From the NCBI RefSeq assembly GCF_001411555.2, contig NC_049901.1, positions 29,700,333 to 29,764,332 on the forward strand: a DNA stretch of 64,000 bases, given 5' to 3'. Both the position numbers and the translations under genes were made by a program. Positions 51,420 through 62,387 of the stretch are shown one piece after another (positions within the stretch are counted from its first letter, which is position 1; each line of letters starts with the position of its first letter). Source of the stretch: Juglans regia (Eukaryota > Streptophyta > Magnoliopsida > Fagales > Juglandaceae). The notes beneath the pieces are model-generated. The model searched no databases, had not been told where the DNA came from, and saw only the letters and a list, made by a program, of their open reading frames with translations.

Positions 51420-51570
51420 GTACTCCACAGTTGTTGTGGCCCCACGTATTCTACATGTCACAATTGTTGTGTCTCACGTAGTGTATGCTCCACAGTTGTT
51501 GTGGCCCCATACTTCATACTCCACAGTTGTTGTGGCCCCATGACTTATTTGTTTGTGCCAAACTTGTTGT
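51420..51570. repeat. Hairpin-forming CCACAGTTGTTGTGG repeats in F3
   Basis: CTCCACAGTTGTTGTGGCCCC occurs at about 51422, 51489 and 51520, with a variant GTCACAATTGTTGTGTC at about 51457. The cores are near-palindromic. It is the counterpart of 38200-38360. Confidence 0.75.
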
Positions 51571-54500
51571 GGACACACATAACATAATGTGTGGCACCAT
51601 GCCGTTTGTGCCTGGCGCACTCCGGTGACCAGCTAATTAGGCCTAATTCGCAACCTGTTGACTGTACTTCATCAACTCAGGGAATTTCACATCTATTTAG
51701 ACACTCCAACTTGAACAAAGGAGTTCCACTAGGATATTACCCATCTTAGCGCTTAGGTTGTGATTGACATGAATAACTTAACGGGCATACATGACATTTC
51801 ATAACGTGATGTGACATGAACGTGACATAAAAGACAGAAGTCTTGACATAGTGCAACATTACATGTACGTAAGACAACAAACATGACATACTTTGAAACA
51901 TAAATGTAACAGACAATATTTCATAATATGGCATATATGTAACAGACAATATTCCGTAACATGACATAACATGTGACAATAAATATTACGTGACATGCAA
52001 TACATGTAATAGATGGCATACTTAACTTAACATGACATACTTGCAATGTATAGAAATGTATAGCAATACATGACAGAATATCTTGTGTAACAGATGAATA
52101 ATTTGTGACAGAATAAATTCTAGGTAACAGATAAATATGTAATGACTTGGCATGATACATATGATAACATGCTTACATAAACTTTAGTTCCCTTACTTAT
52201 CACTCATACACATTAAACTGATAGTAAGTTAAAAGCTAACTTACATCGGTCTTCACGCTTCTAGACAAAACTCAAGTGCAATCACGAGAAACTGAAAGTA
52301 ATGATTTTTAAAAATTAGAATTTAATCACTAACTATAAGGAATATGGAAAAGTATCAACTTAGAGTAAAATTACCATTTTACCTTCTACATGTAGAAAAA
52401 TGACCATTTTACCCCTAACTTAAGGATTTTGCATCCTAACTCCAAAAATCACCAAAAATTACATACCTTTTGTAAATTCTGTCCTAAACTCAAATATTAA
52501 TTCAAAAAAATTTTAAACTAAACACAACCATTAAAAATCTATAGGATAGAAACTTAGAAAGGCTATTTCCTTTTATTTTTGTCGCAATTCTTTCTAATTT
52601 CAAAAATCAAAAATTTTCTTCTACTATACTCATAACATATTTCTAAGAATAATCATGTTTTGAATTATGAACAAAAGTCATCAAAATCACTAAAACCATA
52701 CCTGAACTTTTTTTGGTTTTTCTTCCAAGTTCAAAACAGATTTTTGTTTCTAACTTGTTTTGATCAACCTCCTGATCCATGACTTATAAAGATGTGATCT
52801 TCAAACCAAAACATCACATGGTTTAAAAAGGTATCCTAAAATGGATCCAAGCATCAAACTCAAGATCACATGGTTAAATATCAACCAAAACATAAATTTA
52901 GCCAAGAACATCATCACTTTGGTCTAACCGAATATCTCCTTGCATAAAATTTCCTATCTTCATAACTAACATCAAATATCTTCAAAATAACATTTTAACA
53001 TGTATATAAGAGGCTTAGTATCATTGAATAAAAATATCAAGGCCACTGGAATAAGATTAAACCATAAAAGATTTAAACTTTCTCAAAACATAAACTGTTT
53101 TTCCTCTTCCAATTTCTAAGTTTCTAGACCTAAGAAAATATTTTACCAAAACTTTTAATCATGCAACAAATCCTCAACTAATAATCATATACCTATGTTA
53201 ACAGTGCTCCATAAACATTTCGGACCAAAATCTATTCATTAGTTTGGTCAAAAAATCCAAAATATAACACACTCTCCAGCTTATCACCCGAAATGACCTT
53301 TCTAGGGTCTAAACAACTTTTTACCAATCAAATGATCTCTAAATGGAACAAATAAAGTATTCGCGTAAACTAGACTAAAGAACGAACAAATTTAATGAAG
53401 GAAACTTTGTGAGAAAACACCTAAAAAAGCTTCAAAATAGGCATGCAGTAGAGGTAAGAAAAACTACCTGAGAGTGTCTTTTGTGCTCTATAAAGGAAAA
53501 GTGTAAATGAGAGTTGATTTTCGAGGGAAGTGGACTGGAGAGCCTCTTACACAAGTTATGGAAAGTCATAGGATTGAAAGGAAGCTTGATTGTTGCCCTT
53601 TTCTTCTCATAAAAATCAGTCAAAGAGTGTAAGAGTGAAAGAGTGAGGTGGCCCTTTAGCTTTGTATTTCAAGAACCTTCTAGGCCCTTCTTTGTAAAGA
53701 TCTGGCCAGCCAAGTGGGGGTACAAAACTTAGCCACGAAGCAATGCTCATGGTGACCAATTTCGTGGGCCTAAACCGAATGGGCCTAAATTTTGGGGTTT
53801 AAAGAGGGTTTGGGTTGCTGTCAAGCCCAAATCCAATATCACTTGGCCCAATCAATTTTTTGAGGTTATCAAGGTTGGATATTGATGGTCTAACACAAAT
53901 TTGAAGGATTAATAGCATGTGGAAGTGATTTAATCAAGTGATTAAACACAATACTAGAAATCGGATTTAAAAATGTTTAGAGGCCAACTTTAGGGTTTTG
54001 GGGAAACTGTTTAGGGTTCCAATTTCAACAATGATTTTGGGCTTTCAATTGGATTCCCACCATTTAGGGTTTCACTAGGATTGAAACTCTCTTTGATCTG
54101 GCACAATTTGGTTGAGCAGATGAAACAAAGTTTTGCTTAGGTGGCATGATTTCACACCTTGATTCTTTCAAATCCATCAAGCACTCCTCATGGTGCCAAG
54201 TGTCTAATAATTATTTACTAAGTGTGGCTAAGATCTTGCCAAGTATCCAAATAAAATTTCTCTAACTGCAATTGATGCGCTTATCAAGATTACTATTCAC
54301 TCCAAAAAAGTGAATCATAAACTTAGCACTAAAAATTCCTAAATAATCATATTAACCTATAGTGAAAATATTTTACCGAAATTCAACCTCGAAGTGCCCC
54401 TAAAAATAATTTCATAGTTTCAAACAGGCGTTTCGTCTGAAAATATGAAAATAAACTTATTGTGCCATAAAATCCTAAATAACTGAGTGTAATGGTGTAG

Positions 54501-55199
54501 ACCATAATGCATTATGACACTTTTAACTATCTCAAACAAATAAAACTCATATTTCTAGCACCATAGTGAGTGATAACACTGACTATGTTGACAGACTAAA
54601 ACCTATGCGATTGGTCGATTCGTAAAAACTTATGGAGTTTTCACGAGATTCTTAAAGTCAATAGAAATTTCACCAATGAATTTCTAGCGGGCTGTTACAT
54701 GTGTCACTCACGGATGGTGCAAACCGGCGCTTTGGCTCTTTGGAGGAGCTGTAAATGGAGGGGAGCTTCGTGCACGGGAGGAAAAGCAAGGAGAAGAAAG
54801 GAGAAAAAGAAAGGAAGGAAAAAGAAAAAGAGGAGAAAAAGTAAAATGGAAAAAAGAGAAAGTGAGGGGAAAGAAATGAGGTCCAATCCTCACAACTTGG
54901 GTCACAAAATTGATCCAACGAAAAAAATTTCAAAACAACAAGTTGAATAAAATAATTTAAACGCAAAAACTAAATAAAATAAAATATTAAATCCAACAAT
55001 AAAATAATTTAAAATAAAGATTAAGTTAAATAATAAACAATAATTAATAACAAGAAAGACACATTGAAATAGATTTCACAACTTAAAATATCATAAAATA
55101 ATATAAGAAAACTCATATAATTTTAAAAGAAGAGGACCAATAATAAACAAAAATGAAATAATTATTTAATTAAAATACATGTAAATATGAGGTATCACA

Positions 55200-56269
55200 T
55201 AAGGACCCTTCTCCACATTGGGAAACCCACTATACTCACTCTAGCTTTTCTCCTTCATTCTATGACTCTTGCTCTACTACTTGACTTCTCAGTTCCTTTG
55301 TCTTTCTTTGCATTCCTTCCAAAGTTTCTTTGCATTTTCTTCTATCTTTCATGGCTAAGAAGAAATCTTCATGCCCTAGTAGCTGACGGGTCCTCTGGCG
55401 GTGCTCACACTGTTGTTTGCCGTGGTGGTTCCACCTTGGACGATTTCACACGGTGGAACTGCCAATCCTCCGTTGTTGGGGTCCTGGACCCATTGTTCTC
55501 GTTCTTGCCCTTTTGTTTACAAGGCTCAACTTCAAAGCCATTCTCCATAGCCAGCGGGTTGTTTCGGGCGTCTCTTGGGTGAGGTCATCGCCCATGTGAC
55601 TCAATTAGTTACCTCATTGCATCCCTGGAGATCTCAGCTTGCTGCTCTTACAGAAGCATAATTTGATCGAGCTTGGTTGCAAAGGTGAATGGCTTTCATC
55701 TAGTAAGCAGTTCTCAATGTAGAAATCAACTCCATGATGTCTGATTCTTATTGGTATCTTCGTCTTCGTCGAAGCTTTTTAGCTTATCCTATTTCTGATG
55801 GGTCCGAGATAGTGCGGTCTTATGGTCCTTTTAGATTATCCTAGGCCATTTTATGGTCTAGGTCTACGGTCGAACACTGGAACTTGTTGTGACTTGTTCC
55901 CTGTAGTTCTACAGCTTTGTAATGTAATTTATTCCTTGTAGCTCTGCGGCTTTATGATGTAATTTAGTCCTTGTAGCTCTCAGTATTCAATAAAATCATT
56001 TTTCGTTGATTGTACCGGGCTATATGATTTTTGCACTTTTCTCCCTGTATCTCTTTCATCTGGGTTCTTCCATCTGTATCGTTCTACACTTATAGTCCTC
56101 CCCTCGTCCTCCCCTCATCCTCCCCTCGTGTCATTGTTGTCCCTACTTGCATCTTTTGTTTCAGTATTTGGTGAGTTTACAACCTCGACCTACTTCTTGC
56201 TTGCTTGCACATGTGCGGCCTTCTGTGGGACCTTGCTTCCCTTCTGAAGATCCTTCTTACTTCGGAAGG
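55200..56269 (+). other. Retroelement leader and possible 3' end: short ORFs, 35-bp repeat, AATAAA
   Basis: After the duplicated TAAGG comes a pyrimidine-rich leader. An ATG at 55351 opens a 12-codon frame (MAKKKSS...) ending TGA. A 131-codon frame over 55187-55582 has no known motif. At 55901, 55936 and 55971 three 35-bp units share TGTAG(T/C)TCT, followed by AATAAA at 55989-55994. Together with the TATA box at 48261 this looks like an old transcription unit of about 0.8 kb without the insert. Coding meaning is unclear. Confidence 0.4.
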
Positions 56270-58471
56270 TCGTGGGACTAAAACCTGCACTGCATCAGGG
56301 AGAGGTCAGGCTACCTCAAACTAGTACACCCCTTTTGGTTCCACAAGGAGGTAACTTCTTTCGGCAGCCACTATGCCAATCCACTCTTCCGCTGTGATAG
56401 GAGTCGGGGTAAATTCTTCAGGCCGCCTCAAAAGCAGGACTTGCTCTCCTCTGCGGGAGGGATAAGGTTGCCTTTAGGCCACCCTTTCCCTGTTGGGTCC
56501 CGTAGGGAGGTAAGTTGTTTGGGTAGTCTGTTACTAGACCCGCTCCCGCTCGTTGACACCACAGGGGAATATAACTGTTGTGCTGAAAATATTTGCAAGT
56601 GCACAGAATTATAACAAGTAGTAAAATATTTTTAAAGAAAATGGATGTCAAACTCACAGGGAATGATTATACTATTAAGTATTGAAATTGACTAAATTAA
56701 TTACTATTTGGAAAACTAAAATTTGAAGAATAGATTATCTAAATTAAACTGAAGAAAATAGAATTAAAATTAATATTTTAAAGATAATAAGAATAGATCT
56801 AGAGCTTTTGATTTCACCTAGTAAATCCCACAAAATTTATTCTTCTTTGTTATAAAATTCCAGTTATCCTAAGTTGATGATAAAAATCCCTTAACTATTT
56901 AATATTTTCTCTCGAACAATATCAAAAATATCAACAACTATTAACTCCATATCTCTATGTGAATTTATCTAATTGGAGACTCATTAAGTTCTTTGGATTT
57001 TTCTTGAAAATCAAACTAATCGCAGTAAAGTATCTCTACTTTAATGGTGTTTAATCCTAGAGGTTTAATCACAAATCACCTCTTGGTCTCATTGCGATTC
57101 AACAGATCGAATAATAATTAGTTAGAAAATTGCAAGCATTAAGAATAAGGATAAACACTCAATCAGAGAAATATTGAAAATACGATAACTTAGAATATAA
57201 ATTGTGTGTTCAATGCTAGACTACATCAAAAATCTAGAAAAAAAATTAGTTCATAATGAAATTAAAAATAAAAACAATAAAACTAGTGTTCTTCGTTGGA
57301 GTCGGTTGATGAAACATGAGGCTCTCGCCTCTGCCCTCCAGATCTGCCTCCCTTATTCATCCCACAAGACGAGAATCTAAAACTTTAAACTATTAAAATC
57401 TAAAACTTTGGACTATTAAAATCTAAAACTCAAACTCTCCTCCCCTATTCATCTCACAAGACGAGATTAAATAGATGTCAAAATTCAAATCCAGAAACGA
57501 GATAAATGCAACTATAATCTAGCCTAAAGATCTGAAAAATAGTTTTTGAAGATAAATGTTAACATAAAATAAATTATCCCAAGAATAACAGAATTATCTA
57601 AAATGGAAGATTCAGTAATAAGCTGCTTGATTTACTGAGTTTGGGAAGATTTGGTGGTTAGCAAAATGATGCCGTGTGCCCTGAATATAACTGGTTTCCT
57701 TGCTCAATGACCAAGATGTAAGGTTCCTGACCAAGATAGAAGACTCATCTCACCAACCTACCGAGCGATAAAGAAGCTTGCCTTTACAAGTTGTTGCCCA
57801 CGATGTCGTTTATGTTGGTCTTTTAAGTTGGTCGTTTAGACTAGTTGCCCAGTCTAACTGCTCAGAGCCTTGTCGCCAAGTCTTCTCGCCCAGGAGGTAA
57901 AACATATCGCTCATCGCCTAATTCTTGTCACCAATTCTGGTCGCCATTGAGCCTCATTGCCTAAATCTCTTCGGCCCTCTTCAGATCTCGTTACCTCTTG
58001 TTGGTCTTGATCAGTAGTCTCATCAAAATGTTCTCCTTTCGCACTAATATTCTCATTCCTTCACATCTAAGAAAATAAAGAAAAATATATAGAAATGAAA
58101 TGAAATCAATAGAATTTAAGGAAAACTGACACTTTTCATAAATAAAAGAGTAATAAAAATAAAATAAAGATCACACTTATCAGTAACATTTTGGATCAAG
58201 TTGGTGCCTACCTTTTCCCATTGTATTCCGCTGGGAGGTAAGTTATTCAGGCAGTTTGTTACTATACCCACTCTCGCTTATTGACACTTACGATGAAGGT
58301 ATAGTTTTTAATTTCTGGTAGCTGAGGACTAACCCGCACTCCATCAAGGAAGGGATAAGGCAACCTTAAGGCCTACTTTTCATTGTGGTATCCCGCGGGG
58401 AGGTAAATTTCGACAACAATATAGCTGACCACTCTTCACTATGATAGGCACTGGGGTAAGCTGTTCGGTTT
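56270..58471. repeat. ~160-165-bp tandem repeat, four units, interrupted by a solo LTR
   Basis: (A/G)GGAGGTAA recurs at about 56346, 56505, 58233 and 58398. Units share words such as GGGTCCCGTAGGGAGGTAAG / GTATTCCGCTGGGAGGTAAG, ...GTTACTA.ACCC, CG(C/T)T(C/T).TTGACAC and GATAGG(A/C)(G/C)T(C/G)GGGTAA. Two units lie left and two right of the insertion at 56576-58182. Confidence 0.65.
56576..58182. mobile_element. 1.6-kb probable solo LTR
   Basis: It starts TGTTGTGCTGAAAATATTTG and ends CACACTTATCA, with flanks ATAAC (56571-56575) and GTAAC (58183-58187), a 4-of-5 target-site match. Removing it rejoins the flanking tandem repeat. The interior is AT-rich and non-coding. Ends of this kind (TATTTGCAAGTGCAC near one end, ACACTTATCA at the other) occur in plant Ty3/gypsy LTRs; family assignment is from memory and unverified. 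Confidence 0.6.
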
Positions 58472-60175
58472 TGAAACACCCCATCCCCGAGAGTTCGGAG
58501 AGTCAACTCATGTTACATGATAATCAACTACAACACTGCTAATATACTTCCAAAAGCTCTAAATCAAACGTAAAGGCTTCAAATTTAATTAACCACGCAT
58601 ACTCATATATCAAATCCTCAATACAGCAACCCCAAAAAATATCAACTTCTCTACATGTCACTTAAACTCACATTTCAACAATATAATTAACGAAAATCAC
58701 AAATACTCATCGAAAACTTTCTATTCTTAATCCACTATTCTTAACTCATCTCACCTAATGCTTCATAGTCTTGATCATCAGCAGAAAAATCCAAAATCAT
58801 CTGAAAATATTGTGAAGATAAAGGGGGTGAATTATCAACAACTCAGTAAGCAGAGAACATATACTAGTATGCAACCATGAGCATTTACAGATTTAAAAAT
58901 GCAGAACAAAATACTTTTTATTTTCAGAATGCAGAGTCATAACATGTTATCAAAAATATTAGAGCGAAATTTTAAAAATATTCTTATTCAAAATTCCATT
59001 GGCACAACATAACTGAAACATCAAATCAGAACAGAATTCCATGTTTAACCCTCGTGGTGCGGTTGTGCAAACCCCGACGACCAACCGAGTAGAAATAGAA
59101 TGTGAATCTTCCCCTTATCATTCTCGGAGCCCCGAGTGTGCACATAGGAAAGACCATGCAGAAAACCACTTTGTTTTCAAAGTGGGTGCACCAGAAACAG
59201 AAAAGTTGGTACCAACCTGAATAGATGCCACATTTCTACACTCGTGGTAAGGTCAGAACAAAACAGAAATAGAATGTTATGCCAAAGGTTTTCATAAATC
59301 ACATCATATGATATCAGAGTATAGAACATCCTCAAAACATAACAGAATCTTATCACAAAAATATAATTAATGCACAAAGTTTCATATCCGCTCTTTTTGT
59401 ATAGTTCAGAAACAAAATGCCAAAATAGCTCATGTTTACACCAGTCATGCCAAAAAATACTTTATTCTTATACAGAATTTCATGAGTAATGCAGAACAAA
59501 TAACTGAGGTAGTTCAAATTTATTTTTAAATGCAAACATGCATACTTTTTCAAAAATCAACCTCAGCCCATTTTATTTTTATGCAAAGTCTAGCGTATGA
59601 ACCCCACCTACCTGGACTTATTAGCTTTTTGAAAATTTCTTCAACAATGTTGAACAAATATTAATCATCACCTATAAAATAATTATGTAACCTATTTCAA
59701 TATTTAAGCCTAAACTTATAAAATAACCTATTTTTAATTCCTCAAAACCTAACATTCTCATAATTCCCAAAATACAATCATTTCTGAAAACCAACAATAT
59801 CCACTTAATTGAATTCGTACCTAATAACAAATTTATCGAGTAAGTATTATGATAATTACGGAACTCAATAAATACTAATATTTAAAATATCTAAAATACC
59901 AACAATGTATTATAAATTAATAGAATACTTTGGCTATGGCAAATTCCCATAAAAGAAGTCATGAAAAACTCCTCTCTTAAAAAAAAAAGGTTTACATCCT
60001 TTAATTAACAATATTATCAAAATATTATCTACACAAATATAATATTTTATGAGACTTAAAACAAAACCCATTTAAACATAAACCCAGAAAGACCACTCAT
60101 CTGAAAATATAACTCTGGAGCATACACTAAGGGTAAACTGGTAATAGTACTCAACTATTAGGTTAAAAAATTTAC

Positions 60176-60206
<31 letters not shown>

Positions 60207-61000
60207 AATACACCTTATGAGAAAAACTAGAGATGAACAAAGACAAAAACATAGGAATAATAGAAGTGTAGCGGCGGTAGGAACTTACACCAGGAGAAGT
60301 TAGGCTGGGCTAGAATACCGTGGTGGCGCAACTGGAGAACAAGCATGCGGCGGTGAAGTTGCCTACGTGGGGCGGCGAGAGCGAGAGATGCGAGAGAATA
60401 GAGGGTGAGTGCGTGAGAGAAAAAAAAAAAGAGCAACGTGAGAGGGACTCACCGTGTGGGTAATGATGAAGCAATGACGAAGTGGCCAGGAGTGGTGGAA
60501 GTGTCATCCTTAGGGGCTGAGGCAACTGGCACAGGCAGTGGCTTAAGGGTAGTGGGTTGGTTGTGCCATGACTGCTCTTTTTCGGCTGTCTAAAATAGGG
60601 GAGTTTCATGGCTTGCAACGAAGGCTACGAGAGTCGTTGGGCGGTGGCTTCGTGTGGCTAGGCACAGTGGTGAGGTCTGGACAGAGGTTTTCGTGGGGTG
60701 GATGAACTAGGAGGCAGCTATGTGGAGGTGTCGATTCGCTGTTGGCCGTGCATGGGTGATGCTCACGGTTGCTGAAGTTGACTGAATGGTGAACGTTCCC
60801 AATGCAATAGTTTGTTGCTGCAACTGCGAGGAGTTGGCTCTCGGTGGTGCATGGCTACGACGAAGGTTGGTAGCTTGCGGAGGAACTACCATTGTTTATG
60901 GCAACAAGGAAAACCTGAGAGGTGAAAGAGAGAGGTGGTTTGGGGAGGGTGGCGGCTTCTAAGCTATGAAACATGTGTTATGTTGGCAACCACACATGGG
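58472..61000 (-). mobile_element. F2 LTR copy, minus strand, truncated near the LINE
   Basis: The left end reads TGAAACACCCCATCCCC, corresponding to the F2 3' end (complement of GGGGC(G)TT..CA). 58480-59700 matches 27750-29030 in reverse, including TAACCCTCGTGGTGCGGTTG and AACCACTTTGTTTTCAAAGTGGG. 60120-60960 corresponds to the gene-like part of F2. The F2 start (TGTAACACCCGGG) is not found, so the copy is cut at about 61000 where the LINE begins. Confidence 0.65.
60172..60210. repeat. TA microsatellite
   Basis: An alternating TA run with two CA/AC interruptions in the F2 copy. The homologous place in the copy at 25882 (about 27163-27180) has a much shorter TA run. Confidence 0.9.
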
Positions 61001-61071
61001 AAAGGGACTAAGTGACGTGGCAAGGAGAATTTTTTTGCTCTGCTAGGGTTTTGAGAAAGGAGTTCTTTTGC

Positions 61072-62387
61072 ATGGCTACCGTCGAGGGTGCAGCTGGCCC
61101 TTTGACGTCGGTTGTGGGGCATGGAACATTTGCAGAATTGGTCTCGCGATCTCCGTAGCCTCTGCCAAAGGTTTCGGTCCCATTTCGACAGCCTAAAATA
61201 ATAGATGGAGAAGTTTACATACAATTCTCTAAGGAGGAATTGGATAAATCAGCAGAACCATTCAAATTTGTTGTAGTATTGAAGTTTTTGCGTAAACGTC
61301 CCTCACTTGACAAGATTCGGTGTTTTATACATGGACGTTGGGGATTGAACGTACAACCTATTGAATCTGCCATGAGAAAGCCTAGGAACATGTTTGTTAG
61401 ACTTTCAAATGAGGAAGATTTTCTGAAAGTTTTGGCACGAGAAAATTGTGATGTGGAGAGGGTTGGATATTGGATATTCCAGTGGACAACAAATTTTAAT
61501 GAGGAAGAGGAACCTGTTTGGTTACTGTTACCTGGTTTGCCACCGAATTTTTATCATGAAGCCTTTCTTAAGAGTGTTACTGCCCTTATTGGGGTATATT
61601 TGAGAAGAGACAATGCAACCTATTGTGCTACAAGAAGTGATGGGGCTCGGGTGTGTGTTTTGATGAATATTTCTCAGTCTCCTGTTCAACATTTTTAGAT
61701 TGGCACTCCAAAAAATCCTTCAAGTATTCATCAGGAAGTGATCTATGAAACTCTGTCAGCCTTTTGTTCTATTTGCAAGGTGCAAGGTCATAATTCATCT
61801 ACTTGCAAGGCCTCCAGGAAAGGAGTACAGGATGAGAAAAGGAAGAATATACCAAAATCGGTTTGTGTTTGGGTCCTAAAATCTAGTGAGGAAGGGATGG
61901 TTGATGGTGAAAAAAAGGTTGTCGAAGAGTCTGTATCGATCCCATCATCCTCTAATGATCTGGGTGGGAAGGAAGGAATCGTGAGGCAGATCAAGAACAG
62001 GTGCATGCAGTGTAGGGTGAGACATAGGGGAAGGATGTTTTAGTCATGGAAAATGGAGGAGAAATGGGTGAAGTCCCTCAAAAAAATGATTCTAGAGTTT
62101 TAGGGTCAGATGTGGGGTTCGCTTTGAGTAAGTCTGGGGTGAGTGATTTGGAAACGGATTCAATGCCATTGGTCTCTGACAAGGGGGGTTTGGTGGAAGA
62201 GGAGTTGCAGGTGGTTGTGTTTGATGGGGGTCTACATGGTGAGGCCTCGAAGTCTGATGGTGAAGAGGCGCTCCCTCATCTAGAGAAGGTTCGTGATAGC
62301 TCGTCCAACTCGGAATTCGTTTCGGGTGGTCGAGTTCTTTGTGGTTCTTTAAGGGCTCCTAGTAGGCCCTCGAGGTTGAATTTATGA
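61072..62387 (+). pseudogene. LINE (L1-type) ORF1 remnant: DUF4283-like domain and CCHC zinc knuckle
   Basis: An ATG at 61072 opens MATVEGAAGPLTSVVGHG, and the frame continues past a TAG at 61156 and another at 61696 to 62043. The stretch 61255-61690 has the look of the plant DUF4283 domain (FIHGRWGL, FVRLSNEEDF, PVWLLLPGLPPNF). A CCHC knuckle follows at 61762-61812 (C-x2-C-x4-H-x4-C in FCSICKVQGHNSSTC). A frameshift between about 62026 and 62045 moves the reading into the frame beginning at 62046, an acidic, Ser-rich tail ending at 62387. ORF1 proteins of this kind bind LINE RNA. The copy is dead: two stops and one shift. Confidence 0.8.

Larger units (their letters stand above)
50429..54699 (-). 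mobile_element. F3 solo LTR nested in the F2-type LTR, minus strand
   Basis: On the plus strand it begins TGTGATGCCCCC and ends GGGCTGTTACA. On the minus strand that is TGTAACAGCCC...GGGGGCATCACA. Flanks are AGTGT at 50424-50428 and TGTGT at 54700-54704, a 4-of-5 target-site match. It is 4,271 bp and corresponds end to end with 34847-39330. No protein domain was found. Confidence 0.75.
48269..55199 (-). mobile_element. F2-type solo LTR, minus strand, TAAGG target-site duplication, itself split by F3
   Basis: On the minus strand it starts TGTGATACCTC at 55199 and ends CGGGGTGTTTGA at 48269 (the last CA is mutated). TAAGG flanks both sides. Its own parts are 48269-50428 and 54705-55199, about 2.65 kb. 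The 3' part (48269-49900) matches 27800-29055 in reverse, but the 5' part differs from the copy at 25882, so this is a sister subfamily. Degenerate repeats of AGGTCACTATT(G/A)TATC lie at 49060-49200, and CAGAATCAGAGTCAGAACAG-type repeats at 49210-49345. Confidence 0.75.

Noticed and set aside
54670..54966. Minus-strand Phe/Ser-rich frames and plus-strand Lys-rich frame
   Set aside because: They come from an A/G-rich run in the split F2-type LTR.
60964..61224. Minus-strand 86-codon frame
   Set aside because: It is opposite the LINE ORF1 start and carries no motif.
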